Part shown: positions 9,001 to 14,975 of the stretch, piece by piece
How the letters are laid out: the number at the start of each line of letters is the position of its first letter
Position numbering within the stretch: position 1 is the first letter of the stretch
Assembly (NCBI RefSeq): GCF_900109045.1
Contig: NZ_FNYL01000026.1
Location: 1 to 32,197, forward strand
DNA length: 32,197 nucleotides
Source of the DNA: Dyadobacter sp. SG02
Lineage (GTDB): Bacteria > Bacteroidota > Bacteroidia > Cytophagales > Spirosomataceae
Reading direction: 5' to 3'
The notes under the pieces: generated by a model
Database searches by the model: none
What the model was told of the DNA's origin: nothing
What the model saw: only the letters and a program-made list of their open reading frames with translations
Position numbers and translations under genes: made by a program

Positions 9001-10093
9001 GGACAACGGTAAAGGTATATCGGAGGCCCATTTGCAAAAATTATTTACCTACTATTACCAGGCGGATTCTGAAAAGCCCGGCTACGGGATCGGGCTTGCG
9101 CTTTCCAAGAGCATTGTCGAGGAGCACCGCGGTTACCTTGCGGCAGAGAGCCGTCTGGCGACGGAATCTATTCCCGGCAGTACCACATTAACAATGCGGA
9201 TGCTCCGTGGAAACCAGCACTTCTCACCCAATCAGATTGCGCCGAAAAGCAGCGATTATATCGGAAACACGCCGGAGGGAACTGCTGTAACACCGCCCGT
9301 TAAACAAAACGGAACATCTTCAAAGAAAACCAATACGATCCTGATCGTCGAAGATAACGACCAGTTACGCGTATTTATCAGGGAGCTTTTCCAGGATGAA
9401 TTCAACATCATGGAAGCCGAAAACGGCCTTCGGGGGTTAGAACTTGCAAATGAGTATATGCCCGATGTGGTTCTATCCGACATCATGATGCCTGACATGA
9501 ATGGATTACAGCTGAGCAGCCATTTGAAAAAGAACATGATGACCTCGCATATACCCGTCGTGCTGCTGACGGCCAAAGCACAGAACCAGCAAATCATAGA
9601 GGGGCTCGCAGCGGGAGCGGACGACTATCTTGTTAAACCGTTCGATCCGAAAATACTTGAATTGAAGATACATAACCTGATCCGGTTGAGAAGCGATCTC
9701 AGAGATCGGTACCGACAGGCTGTGTTAACCGACCAACACGACAGTAAAAGCATTGCCAACGACAAGAATGAGGAGTTCATCGGTAAGCTTACCACGCTTG
9801 TCAGAGAGAATATTTCCGATCGTGATTTTGGGGTCAATGAGCTCGCTAGTGAGATCGGTATGAGCGTATCGTCATTGTACAGAAAATTAAAATCGCTCAC
9901 TGGGATGACAATCAACGACTTCATGAAAACCGTCCGGTTCAACGAAGCCAAGAAATTACTGGAATCAGGAGTCCATAGCGTCAGCGAGGTAGGCACAATG
10001 ATCGGCTTTGACGACAGCAGGCATTTTAGTATAGAGTTCAAAAGGATTTTTGGAAAGACACCGATCGAAACAAAAAGGCAGATTTCAGAGTAA
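6098..10093 (+). CDS. hybrid two-component system sensor/regulator (one-protein HTCS)
   Basis: A membrane protein that senses a periplasmic ligand (an oligosaccharide in studied members) and regulates genes directly. An in-frame TTG exists at 6083, but ATG at 6098 is chosen because it places the signal peptide at once (MNFRRALLILAMICSAHFTQAQ), giving 1331 residues. Order: Reg_prop beta-propeller blades to about residue 690 (repeated GxxWxGTxxGLxRYD-like motifs); a Y_Y_Y domain (YKLEGFDNSW, LPPGDYVFTVRAANGDGYWN); a membrane helix at about 779-801; HisKA with His824; HATPase with N-box NLLSNAYKF, DNGKGI and GYGIGLALS; a receiver with Asp1128 in SDIMMPD and VKPF; and an AraC-type helix-turn-helix to the end. 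One oddity is that the H-box reads SHEIRTHLSLI, with His829 where Pro is nearly universal. No SusC/D genes adjoin it; the nearest PUL, about 3 kb away, has its own sigma/anti-sigma pair. Confidence 0.96.
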   Translation: MNFRRALLILAMICSAHFTQAQAFRNLAGIEVGSMSNARGVVQDKQGFMWFATYAGLFRYDSHTLKKYLHNSSDPNSISSDMLNAVFCDSKGDLWVAGTGGLDRYNRETDNFTHVDHNLPNTNPELNNNIYFIAEDRDHRILVGTPFGLNSILVTKGKIKVTYILHRTFERLDKDIFSVIQTSQGDFWAGSDNGLVHVPANGNPPQVYRFNSTNKSPLINDFRTQYLDERNVIWLGPSSGGIVHFDVATKTFRPMQDFVAPDGEAPVVSCILPDGKGKLWIATHSGLALFDPVSRKTTWYRNQPGNIYSLADNYIQTMCLDGQGGIWLGSYYFGISNFYPNAPRFLSWPFTVNGISDVRYANAWMGNSRDGKLWVIGKDQKKLHLFDPSGIQTRSFDLKLRPSSDYYHFYIDGNNTLWAAGNTVLTSFDLNSGSYHHYPIAATGSYKELEDGRVHEILEDSRNRFWLVGTFGALLFDKQTGGFRKCKSVTYAHSILEDSKQNIWIGGGDEAFVLKHDAVDFKELTTDKSRGAGNFAAVWRMAEDGAGSIWAVTRQGLQSFDRASGKFLLDPKITLSKIEDIQIDKEGYFWLATEAELTRYNPEKQTLQTYGYQDGLPFNGISRPASSVKSASGMLYFTTNKGIFQFSPNQVTARSGTSQLVLTQLKLLNREVRAGDDTGLLTHNLDQTQELTLHHDQNIFTISFSLLSFPRSERNRYAYKLEGFDNSWTYTGSQSANYMNLPPGDYVFTVRAANGDGYWNRDPLRLKISILPPWWKTWYAYLAYFLLTAVTMYAITRFFWLRSSFRRESALNQVKLDFFTNISHEIRTHLSLISGPLQKAFQHAHDGKSVEHYLGYAKNNSDRLMLLVNELLDFRKIQSGGIRLQVQEYDVVKVMKGVIAAFEHIAKEKAIQTMLVCPDTPVLLWLDMGQMQKVFYNLLSNAYKFTPEGGKVEVHIVEISNEVDIIVRDNGKGISEAHLQKLFTYYYQADSEKPGYGIGLALSKSIVEEHRGYLAAESRLATESIPGSTTLTMRMLRGNQHFSPNQIAPKSSDYIGNTPEGTAVTPPVKQNGTSSKKTNTILIVEDNDQLRVFIRELFQDEFNIMEAENGLRGLELANEYMPDVVLSDIMMPDMNGLQLSSHLKKNMMTSHIPVVLLTAKAQNQQIIEGLAAGADDYLVKPFDPKILELKIHNLIRLRSDLRDRYRQAVLTDQHDSKSIANDKNEEFIGKLTTLVRENISDRDFGVNELASEIGMSVSSLYRKLKSLTGMTINDFMKTVRFNEAKKLLESGVHSVSEVGTMIGFDDSRHFSIEFKRIFGKTPIETKRQISE

Positions 10094-10195
10094 TATATGC
10101 TCGGGAATCTTTTGTAAATATCAGTTTAGGGATTTTGCAACAAGAAGGTATGCCATCCACGCCCGAAAGATGTTTTGACTATGAGTGAACAATTG

Positions 10196-10237
10196 CTTGT
10201 TTTTCGTTTGCAAATCGCGAACAAAAAACCTACTTTG
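10196..10237 (+). promoter_or_regulatory. predicted promoter with overlapping dyad for the HTH/NTase cassette
   Basis: TTTG at 10207-10210, a 20-base spacer and TACTTTG at 10231-10237 resemble the Bacteroidota sigma promoter, though the downstream box is one base short of TAnnTTTG. A core CGTTTGCAAATCG (10205-10217), flanked by TTGTT (10196-10200) and AACAA (10220-10224), makes an imperfect dyad over the upstream box. That is a good place for an autorepressor. The predicted transcript would begin near 10244, which favours translation from ATG 10261 over ATG 10243. Confidence 0.35.
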
Positions 10238-10260
10238 GAGGTATGATAGCACATAATGGC

Positions 10261-10755
10261 ATGAGACCACAGGACGTGGTCATCCTCTGTAAGATTGTTT
10301 TATGGGAAAACAGATCCTGGCAATATAGAGATATTGCTGTCGAACTGGATATTAGTCTTTCGGAGGTATCCCAGTCGCTCGCCAGAAATGCACTAGCAGG
10401 TTTGTACTTGACAGACCGGAAAAAAGTTGCAAGGAACGGCCTGTTTGAATTTATAAAATACGGATTGCACTATGTGTTTCCGGCTAATCGTGGCCCAATC
10501 GTAATCGGGATACCAACCGCTCACTCTCACCCCTATTTTAAGGAAAAGATCGTTTCAAACGAGATATATGTATGGCCTGATCCGCATGGCCAGGTCAGGG
10601 GCCAAGGCATCTCGCCTCTATACAAGGGGACAGCAATAGCGGCTGCCAAAGATGAAGATCTCTATAAACTTCTTGCCAGCATAGACATTTTACGCGTTGG
10701 AAAACGCAGAGAAATACAACTCGCACTTAATGTATTGGAAGAATATTTGCTATGA
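10261..10755 (+). CDS. small winged-helix-like protein, putative antitoxin/repressor partner
   Basis: This protein of 164 residues (170 if translation begins at ATG 10243) starts MRPQDVVILCKIVL. Residues 1-50 look like a winged helix-turn-helix: WQYRDIAVELDISLSEVSQSLARNALAGLYL. The C-terminal part holds HPYF, a VRGQGISPLYKGTAIAAAKDEDLYKLLASIDILRVGKRRE stretch and a terminal helix, a pattern I recognise from uncharacterised HTH proteins often paired with nucleotidyltransferases. The later ATG is preferred because GGAGG (10237-10241) is only one base from the first ATG and because of the predicted transcription start. Its stop overlaps the next start (ATGA at 10752-10755), so the two are probably translationally coupled. 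By analogy with AbiEi/AbiEii it may repress the cassette or neutralise its partner; this is inference. The cassette appears more AT-rich than the Sus genes, consistent with transfer. Confidence 0.75.
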   Translation: MRPQDVVILCKIVLWENRSWQYRDIAVELDISLSEVSQSLARNALAGLYLTDRKKVARNGLFEFIKYGLHYVFPANRGPIVIGIPTAHSHPYFKEKIVSNEIYVWPDPHGQVRGQGISPLYKGTAIAAAKDEDLYKLLASIDILRVGKRREIQLALNVLEEYLL

Positions 10756-11444
10756 GTCATCAGGAAAATACAACTCGGATCAAAGTCGTTCATAATGCTC
10801 TGGGTGAGCTTGCTGAAAGATTCTTTTTTGTTGGCGGTGCAACAGTGTCGCTTTACACTGACCGGATGGCTGACGAAGTTCGCCCGACAGATGACGTCGA
10901 TATTTTGATTGAGTTAACAGGTCGCGTTGACTACGCGGTATTAGAAGAACAACTGCGAAGCAAGGGCTTCGCAAATGACGTAGCGTCAGGAGTGATTTGC
11001 AGATATAAAATCAAAGGCGTGACAGTCGATGTAATGCCTACATCAGAAACAATCTTAGGATTTACCAATCGATGGTATACAGCAGGAGTACAAAACGCCA
11101 TAAGTGTGAATCTTGACGAAAATACAACAATCCGTATTTTCGATCCTATCCACTTTCTAGCTTCAAAAATCGAGGCATTTAAAAGCCGCGGAGGAAATGA
11201 TGGACGATGGAGCACCGATTTCGAAGACATTATTTACGTGTTAAACAACCGATCTTCCATTTGGCTCGAACTGCGAGAATGTAGTGAGCCCGTCCTGGGC
11301 TATCTGCGGGAAGAAATAAAAGCTCTCCTAGAAAATAAATATCTGGATGAATGGATCGGCTGCCACCTGGAATTCTCAGAACAAAGGCGGGGCGCTTATA
11401 TTATTGAATCACTTTCGGAATTTATAACCCCCACAACGATTTAA
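10752..11444 (+). CDS. nucleotidyltransferase-fold protein, AbiEii/DUF6036-like, putative toxin
   Basis: This 230-residue protein has the polymerase-beta-type nucleotidyltransferase signature. FVGGATVSLYTDR supplies the GG (28-29) and Ser33, RPTDDVDILIE supplies metal-binding Asp48 and Asp50, and VTVDVMPTSE supplies a third acidic residue, Asp93. A later FDPIHFLASKIEAFKSRGGNDGRWSTDFEDIIYVLNNR segment with the conserved K/E/D pattern is typical of AbiEii-like and DUF6036 proteins. Members act as toxins that transfer nucleotides to tRNA in MenT/AbiEii systems, but other nucleotidyltransferases of this fold modify antibiotics or proteins, so the target is unknown. All expected acidic residues are present, so it looks catalytically intact. 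The start is fixed by the 4-base overlap with the upstream gene. A degraded frame follows it. Confidence 0.8.
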   Translation: MSHQENTTRIKVVHNALGELAERFFFVGGATVSLYTDRMADEVRPTDDVDILIELTGRVDYAVLEEQLRSKGFANDVASGVICRYKIKGVTVDVMPTSETILGFTNRWYTAGVQNAISVNLDENTTIRIFDPIHFLASKIEAFKSRGGNDGRWSTDFEDIIYVLNNRSSIWLELRECSEPVLGYLREEIKALLENKYLDEWIGCHLEFSEQRRGAYIIESLSEFITPTTI

Positions 11445-11481
11445 AACTTGCACGAAAATTTGTAGCTTCTAAGAATCAATT

Positions 11482-11666
11482 GCGATGCGGCGACAGATAT
11501 CGAAGAAGCAACAACGGTGGCTGTAACTCTAACGGGTATAGGCAATAACCTCAGAATAGATAACGGAAGCGTGTTTGATCTTCATCTTACACCTTTGGGT
11601 ACGTTTACCATGGAAGCATTTGCTAAATTTCTGGAAAGCATGATGCTGGTAGATCTTCCAAAATAA
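11482..11666 (+). pseudogene. C-terminal remnant of an unrecognised gene
   Basis: After a stop at about 11479, one frame stays open for 60 codons and ends at TAA 11664-11666. Its translation includes VAVTLTGIGNNLRIDNGSVF and DLHLTPLGTFTMEAFAKFLE, then SMMLVDLPK, which reads like the end of a real protein. The only in-frame ATG codons are near the end, and there is no ribosome-binding site upstream. The likeliest reading is the tail of a gene truncated when the cassette beside it inserted or rearranged. The family was not recognised. Confidence 0.4.
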
Positions 11667-11693
11667 ATCTAAAAAAGAAAGTCGGCCGGGCCT

Positions 11694-11707
11694 TGCCATG
11701 CATGGCA
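11694..11707. repeat. 14-bp perfect palindrome downstream of the glycosyltransferase
   Basis: TGCCATGCATGGCA is a perfect palindrome 20 bases beyond the stop of the minus-strand glycosyltransferase. It could be part of a weak transcription end or a protein site. There is no T-tract of the kind expected for a classical terminator. Confidence 0.35.
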
Positions 11708-11727
11708 TTGAATAAATTCCGCCCCCC

Positions 11728-12750
11728 CTAGCTCCCCAAAACCCGCTTCAAAAACCCATAACTATGTATAATCCCTAGCCACGCCTCCCGCTTCACCGAA
11801 TCCAGCAAATTCGCCAAAGCCACGTAAGCCGTTTCCCTGATCTCCCCGAAATTCTGTTCGATGTAAGCTTTGGCATTTCTTTCGGCATTTTGGTAAATAT
11901 CCCGGCTTGTGTTGGCCTGCGTACCGCTTCCGGTTCCGTCGAATGCGGCGTGGCGTGCGTAATCTTCCAAACACAAATGCTGAAAAACATAGCCTTTTTG
12001 GTACATATCGTGCGACCATACCGTGGCCGTGTCGACGCCGCCCCAGTTTCCGCCATAACAGCCGATGTCGCCGTTCGGGACGGTTTCCAGGCGATATTTC
12101 TCCACATCGATCAGCGCACAATACTCGTTCAACCGGCATTCCGGTAGCATATGAACCCTTCCCCGCTCTATGACCTCCTTCTGAAGTTTTTGCCTGGGTG
12201 TAGCGTAAGCCTCCGTTAGTTCCAGCGCTTCTTCCATAGACGGGACGTACTCCCGATACTTATACGAATCACATTTATTCCCCCACGCAGGACCGGCAGG
12301 GCAAGACCAGCATTGCCCGACCGACCCGACACCGGCCAGGTTGGGGGCACGGGTATCGAATTCTTTGAGCATATCTCCGATCATATCTCCGTGATAAAGC
12401 ATATCATTATGCATAATGCACAGATACTTCTTATCCGTGGTTTCCAAAGCATATTGGTACAAAATACTCTGCCGCCAACGCTTGTCCGTTTTTGCCCGCC
12501 CGATGTCCATCACGCCCAGTCCCAGATGATGGTAGGGGTATTGGACGATCAATCGCACATCCGGATCATTTCTGAAATAGTCGATCACTTTGAAAATTCC
12601 GACATAATCATTGTGCGGCTGCTTTCTCTCCCTTGAAAAATAGATTTTATCAATGTGTTCGCCACTGTATTTGATCAGTGTCTTGATCGTTACGATTGCC
12701 TGGTAAGGCTTACCGTAAAACGCAATGCTAACATCTACCTTCTTGCTCAT
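11728..12750 (-). CDS. glycosyltransferase-like protein (GT-A fold, family 2-like)
   Basis: A cytoplasmic protein of 340 residues with no signal peptide or membrane helix. The N-terminus (KKVDVSIAFYGKPYQAIVTIKTLIKYSG) matches the opening strand and helix of a GT-A glycosyltransferase. YLCIMHNDMLYHGDM supplies an HND motif (114-116) in the place of the DxD metal site, preceded by helices that resemble a nucleotide-sugar site. The middle contains a Cys-containing segment (GQCWSCPAGPAWGNKCDSYKYR) that I cannot assign. A later DTATVWSHDMYQKGYVFQHLCLEDYARHAAFDGTGSG stretch fits an acceptor-side catalytic region. Donor and acceptor are not predictable. The gene stands alone between the HTH/NTase cassette and the sigma-factor operon and is transcribed away from the latter. 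The ATG start directly follows an AT-rich leader. Confidence 0.7.
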   Translation of the reverse strand: MSKKVDVSIAFYGKPYQAIVTIKTLIKYSGEHIDKIYFSRERKQPHNDYVGIFKVIDYFRNDPDVRLIVQYPYHHLGLGVMDIGRAKTDKRWRQSILYQYALETTDKKYLCIMHNDMLYHGDMIGDMLKEFDTRAPNLAGVGSVGQCWSCPAGPAWGNKCDSYKYREYVPSMEEALELTEAYATPRQKLQKEVIERGRVHMLPECRLNEYCALIDVEKYRLETVPNGDIGCYGGNWGGVDTATVWSHDMYQKGYVFQHLCLEDYARHAAFDGTGSGTQANTSRDIYQNAERNAKAYIEQNFGEIRETAYVALANLLDSVKREAWLGIIHSYGFLKRVLGS

Positions 12751-13061
12751 AAATAAATCTTTTGTTCCATTCCGGACACAGTTTATCAGGGACTTTAATA
12801 GTCCCTCCGATTTATACTTTTATCGCTATGAGAGAAATAGTGATCGAGGTCGGCTTCCGGTTCCGGATTTCGCCTGAGGGTGATTGAAGTATTAAGTTAA
12901 TAAAAATGCTATTAAGTTGCTATCGCAAGTTTATTTTGTATCAACAAGTTATCCTTGAAGGCGCCTCGCTTTCTGCCTTCGCCTTGATCCCCTGACCGTA
13001 GCATTGTCCAAAACACACCTTCTTGCCAGTTCTGAAAAGCGGAAGTTTGTTTAAACATATG

Positions 13062-13069
13062 TACATTTG
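13062..13069 (+). promoter_or_regulatory. TAnnTTTG -7 box, probable promoter of the ECF sigma/FecR genes
   Basis: TACATTTG matches the Bacteroidota -7 consensus exactly and lies 114 bases before the sigma-factor ATG, in an AT-rich stretch. No good TTG sits at the usual 19-base spacing, so the assignment rests on one element. Confidence 0.4.
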
Positions 13070-13135
13070 TAAATTATTTAATAAAAAATATGTTTTTCTT
13101 CTAAGTGTTTGGGGCGGTGAGAACGACATTATAAT

Positions 13136-13158
13136 AAGGCCGCTCAAACCGGCCTTTT
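13136..13158 (+). terminator. terminator-like hairpin in the leader of the ECF sigma gene
   Basis: AAGGCCG (13136-13142) pairs with CGGCCTT (13150-13156) around a 7-base loop, and TTTT (13155-13158) closes it. It lies 25 bases before the sigma-factor ATG and downstream of the predicted -7 box. It could stop read-through from the left or act as an attenuator. Confidence 0.45.
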
Positions 13159-13183
13159 GTCGGCACTTTTTAACCCGCTAGTA

Positions 13184-13852
13184 ATGGATAGTTTGGAATT
13201 GTCTGATCATCACGAGGATGACCTGGGCCAGCCCGCCCCTCCCGGTAATGGCCCGGACAGGCTTACGCGCCGACCCGAGTTTCCCGCAGATTCGGAAATG
13301 TTGCTCAAAAAGGCGTTTGAGTCGGATACCAACACGGGGATAGAGCTTCTTTTCCGATGGTACTACCGTCCGCTGTGCAGCCACGTCGTGCGGTATGTAT
13401 CGTCGAAGGAAATTGCCGAGGACATCGTATCCGAGGTTTTTTACAAATTCCACCGGGACCGGACGTTTGCCCATGTTGAAACGTCTTTCCGGAACTACCT
13501 GTTTTCGGCCGTGCGGTATAGCGCCTTCGATTACGCACGCCTCGAAATGAAGCGGAACACCTCCCTGGAACATGCGGAATACGTGACGCTCCAACCCGAG
13601 CAGCAGCCGGATCATATTACGCAATACGAAGACCTGTACAACGACGTTCAGAACGCCATCAACACGCTCCCGCAAAAGCAGCGCCGCGTGTACCTTATGC
13701 ACCGGTACGAAGGAAAAAAATACAGCGAGATCGCCGCCGAGCTGGGCGTCTCGTACCGGACCGTGGAGTCTCAGATGTACACCGCCATGCAGGAACTGAG
13801 GAGGATTATCAAAGCCAAATGGCTGTTCGCATTGCTCGCCCTGTTTCATTAA
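13184..13852 (+). CDS. ECF-family RNA polymerase sigma factor (FecI/SigZ-like, PUL-associated)
   Basis: This 222-residue sigma factor has only regions 2 and 4. Region 2 covers LLFRWYYRPLCSHVVRYVSSKEIAEDIVSEVFYKFH and the following LFSAVRYSAFDYAR. Region 4 covers INTLPQKQRRVYLMHRYEGKKYSEIAAELGVSYRTVESQMYTAMQELR. A TTG at 13157 would add nine residues but falls inside the 3' arm of the leader hairpin, so ATG 13184 is chosen. The N-terminal 40 residues are acidic and proline-rich and likely disordered. The order sigma factor, FecR, SusC with STN domain, SusD is the standard Bacteroidota trans-envelope signalling set: glycan binding to SusC is relayed by FecR to release this factor, which then transcribes the susCD genes. 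Its target promoter is expected at 14905-14975. Confidence 0.95.
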   Translation: MDSLELSDHHEDDLGQPAPPGNGPDRLTRRPEFPADSEMLLKKAFESDTNTGIELLFRWYYRPLCSHVVRYVSSKEIAEDIVSEVFYKFHRDRTFAHVETSFRNYLFSAVRYSAFDYARLEMKRNTSLEHAEYVTLQPEQQPDHITQYEDLYNDVQNAINTLPQKQRRVYLMHRYEGKKYSEIAAELGVSYRTVESQMYTAMQELRRIIKAKWLFALLALFH

Positions 13853-13899
13853 CCCTGCCCTTTCGGGGTACAACAACACATTATTTGTAAAGATTAACC

Positions 13900-14904
13900 A
13901 TGAAAAACGCAATAAACAAAGAACTGATTTTCAATTACTTCTCAGGAAATGCAACCGCTCTCGAAAAGGACCTGATCGACCGCTGGAGCGCCGATCCGCA
14001 GGCCCGGGAGCAGCTGTATATCTGGCTGATGGAATGGGAAAATCAGAACATCCAGTACAATGCCGACGTCGAGCGGGCGATTACCCGCCATTTCGCGCGC
14101 ATCGACGAACGCCCTGCCGAAGCCCTGGATGAGCATGCCGCGGCGCGACCGGTGCTGAGATTACCGGCCAATGCGAAATCGTGGCTCATTGCGGCGGCCG
14201 TCACGTTGATACTGCTATCGGGCGGCTGGCTCGCCCGCGACCATGTGCGTTACAAAACTTACGCGACCGGTTTCGGACAGATCCAGCGTCTGGTACTGCC
14301 GGACGGCAGCAAAGTCGTGCTCAATGCGAATTCCACGCTCCGGGTCCCGCGCCTGGGCTTCGGGGAGACCAACCGGGACGTGTACATGACCGGAGAGGCG
14401 GATTTCGCCATTACGCACACGGCTACCCACCAGAAATTCGTCGTGCATACGGAAAAGAATTTCGAGGTGGAAGTGCTGGGCACGGAGTTCAACGTATATG
14501 CACGACCGAAGCGCTCGCGTGTCGTGCTGAACAAGGGTAAAGTCAAACTGCATTACCTGAAAGGCTCCGAAACGGATCAGATCGTGATGCGGCCCGGTGA
14601 CCTCGTTACTTTCGATGCGCCCGGGCGGGCATCCGTGAAGAAAACAGCCAACCCGGCCAACTATTCGGCGTGGAAAGCCCACCGGTTTGTTTTTGAAAAT
14701 GAGAGCCTGCGGGAAATATGCGACCTGTTCGAGGACAATTTCGGGCTGGAAATTCGCATACCCGATTCCACCCTCGCCGCCCAGACGATCTCCGGCTCCT
14801 TCACCGCGTTGAATGCCGAAGAGCTTTTTGAAATACTGGCCGACGACTCCGGACTATCCTATTCCCGCTCCGACGACGGAAAAGTCATCACCCTGGATTA
14901 TTAA
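13900..14904 (+). CDS. FecR-family anti-sigma factor
   Basis: This 334-residue inner-membrane protein holds the ECF sigma factor inactive until the STN domain of SusC signals. Residues 1-75 form the cytoplasmic sigma-binding region (INKELIFNYFSGNATALEKDLIDRWSADP). A membrane helix lies at about 94-111 (SWLIAAAVTLILLSGGWLA). A periplasmic FecR domain follows (about 120-215, with LPDGSKVVLNANSTLRVP, GEADFAITH and VEVLGTEFNVYA). A DUF4974 domain closes the protein (about 265-332, FVFENESLREICDLFEDNFGLEI). The start follows the sigma-factor stop by 47 bases, so both probably share a transcript. All domains are complete and the length is normal for the family. Confidence 0.95.
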   Translation: MKNAINKELIFNYFSGNATALEKDLIDRWSADPQAREQLYIWLMEWENQNIQYNADVERAITRHFARIDERPAEALDEHAAARPVLRLPANAKSWLIAAAVTLILLSGGWLARDHVRYKTYATGFGQIQRLVLPDGSKVVLNANSTLRVPRLGFGETNRDVYMTGEADFAITHTATHQKFVVHTEKNFEVEVLGTEFNVYARPKRSRVVLNKGKVKLHYLKGSETDQIVMRPGDLVTFDAPGRASVKKTANPANYSAWKAHRFVFENESLREICDLFEDNFGLEIRIPDSTLAAQTISGSFTALNAEELFEILADDSGLSYSRSDDGKVITLDY

Positions 14905-14975
14905 TACTGTTAATCTAAACCCCTGACCCTATACCAACCCTTAATCTTTTCTTTCCTGCTTAAAACCCATTTTCT

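Larger units (their letters stand above)
12751..13183. other. divergent intergenic region (glycosyltransferase / ECF sigma operon)
   Basis: A stretch of 433 bases, very AT-rich between about 13050 and 13100, that should contain both divergent promoters. It contains a GGGACT-TTAAT-AGTCCC hairpin at 12789-12805 in the glycosyltransferase leader, a TACATTTG box at 13062-13069, and a terminator-like hairpin at 13136-13158 (both listed separately). The one minus-strand frame of 68 codons looks like chance. Confidence 0.5.

Noticed and set aside
13178..13912. 244-codon minus-strand frame
   Set aside because: Antisense to the ECF sigma factor, whose two regions are unmistakable; no domain in the antisense translation.
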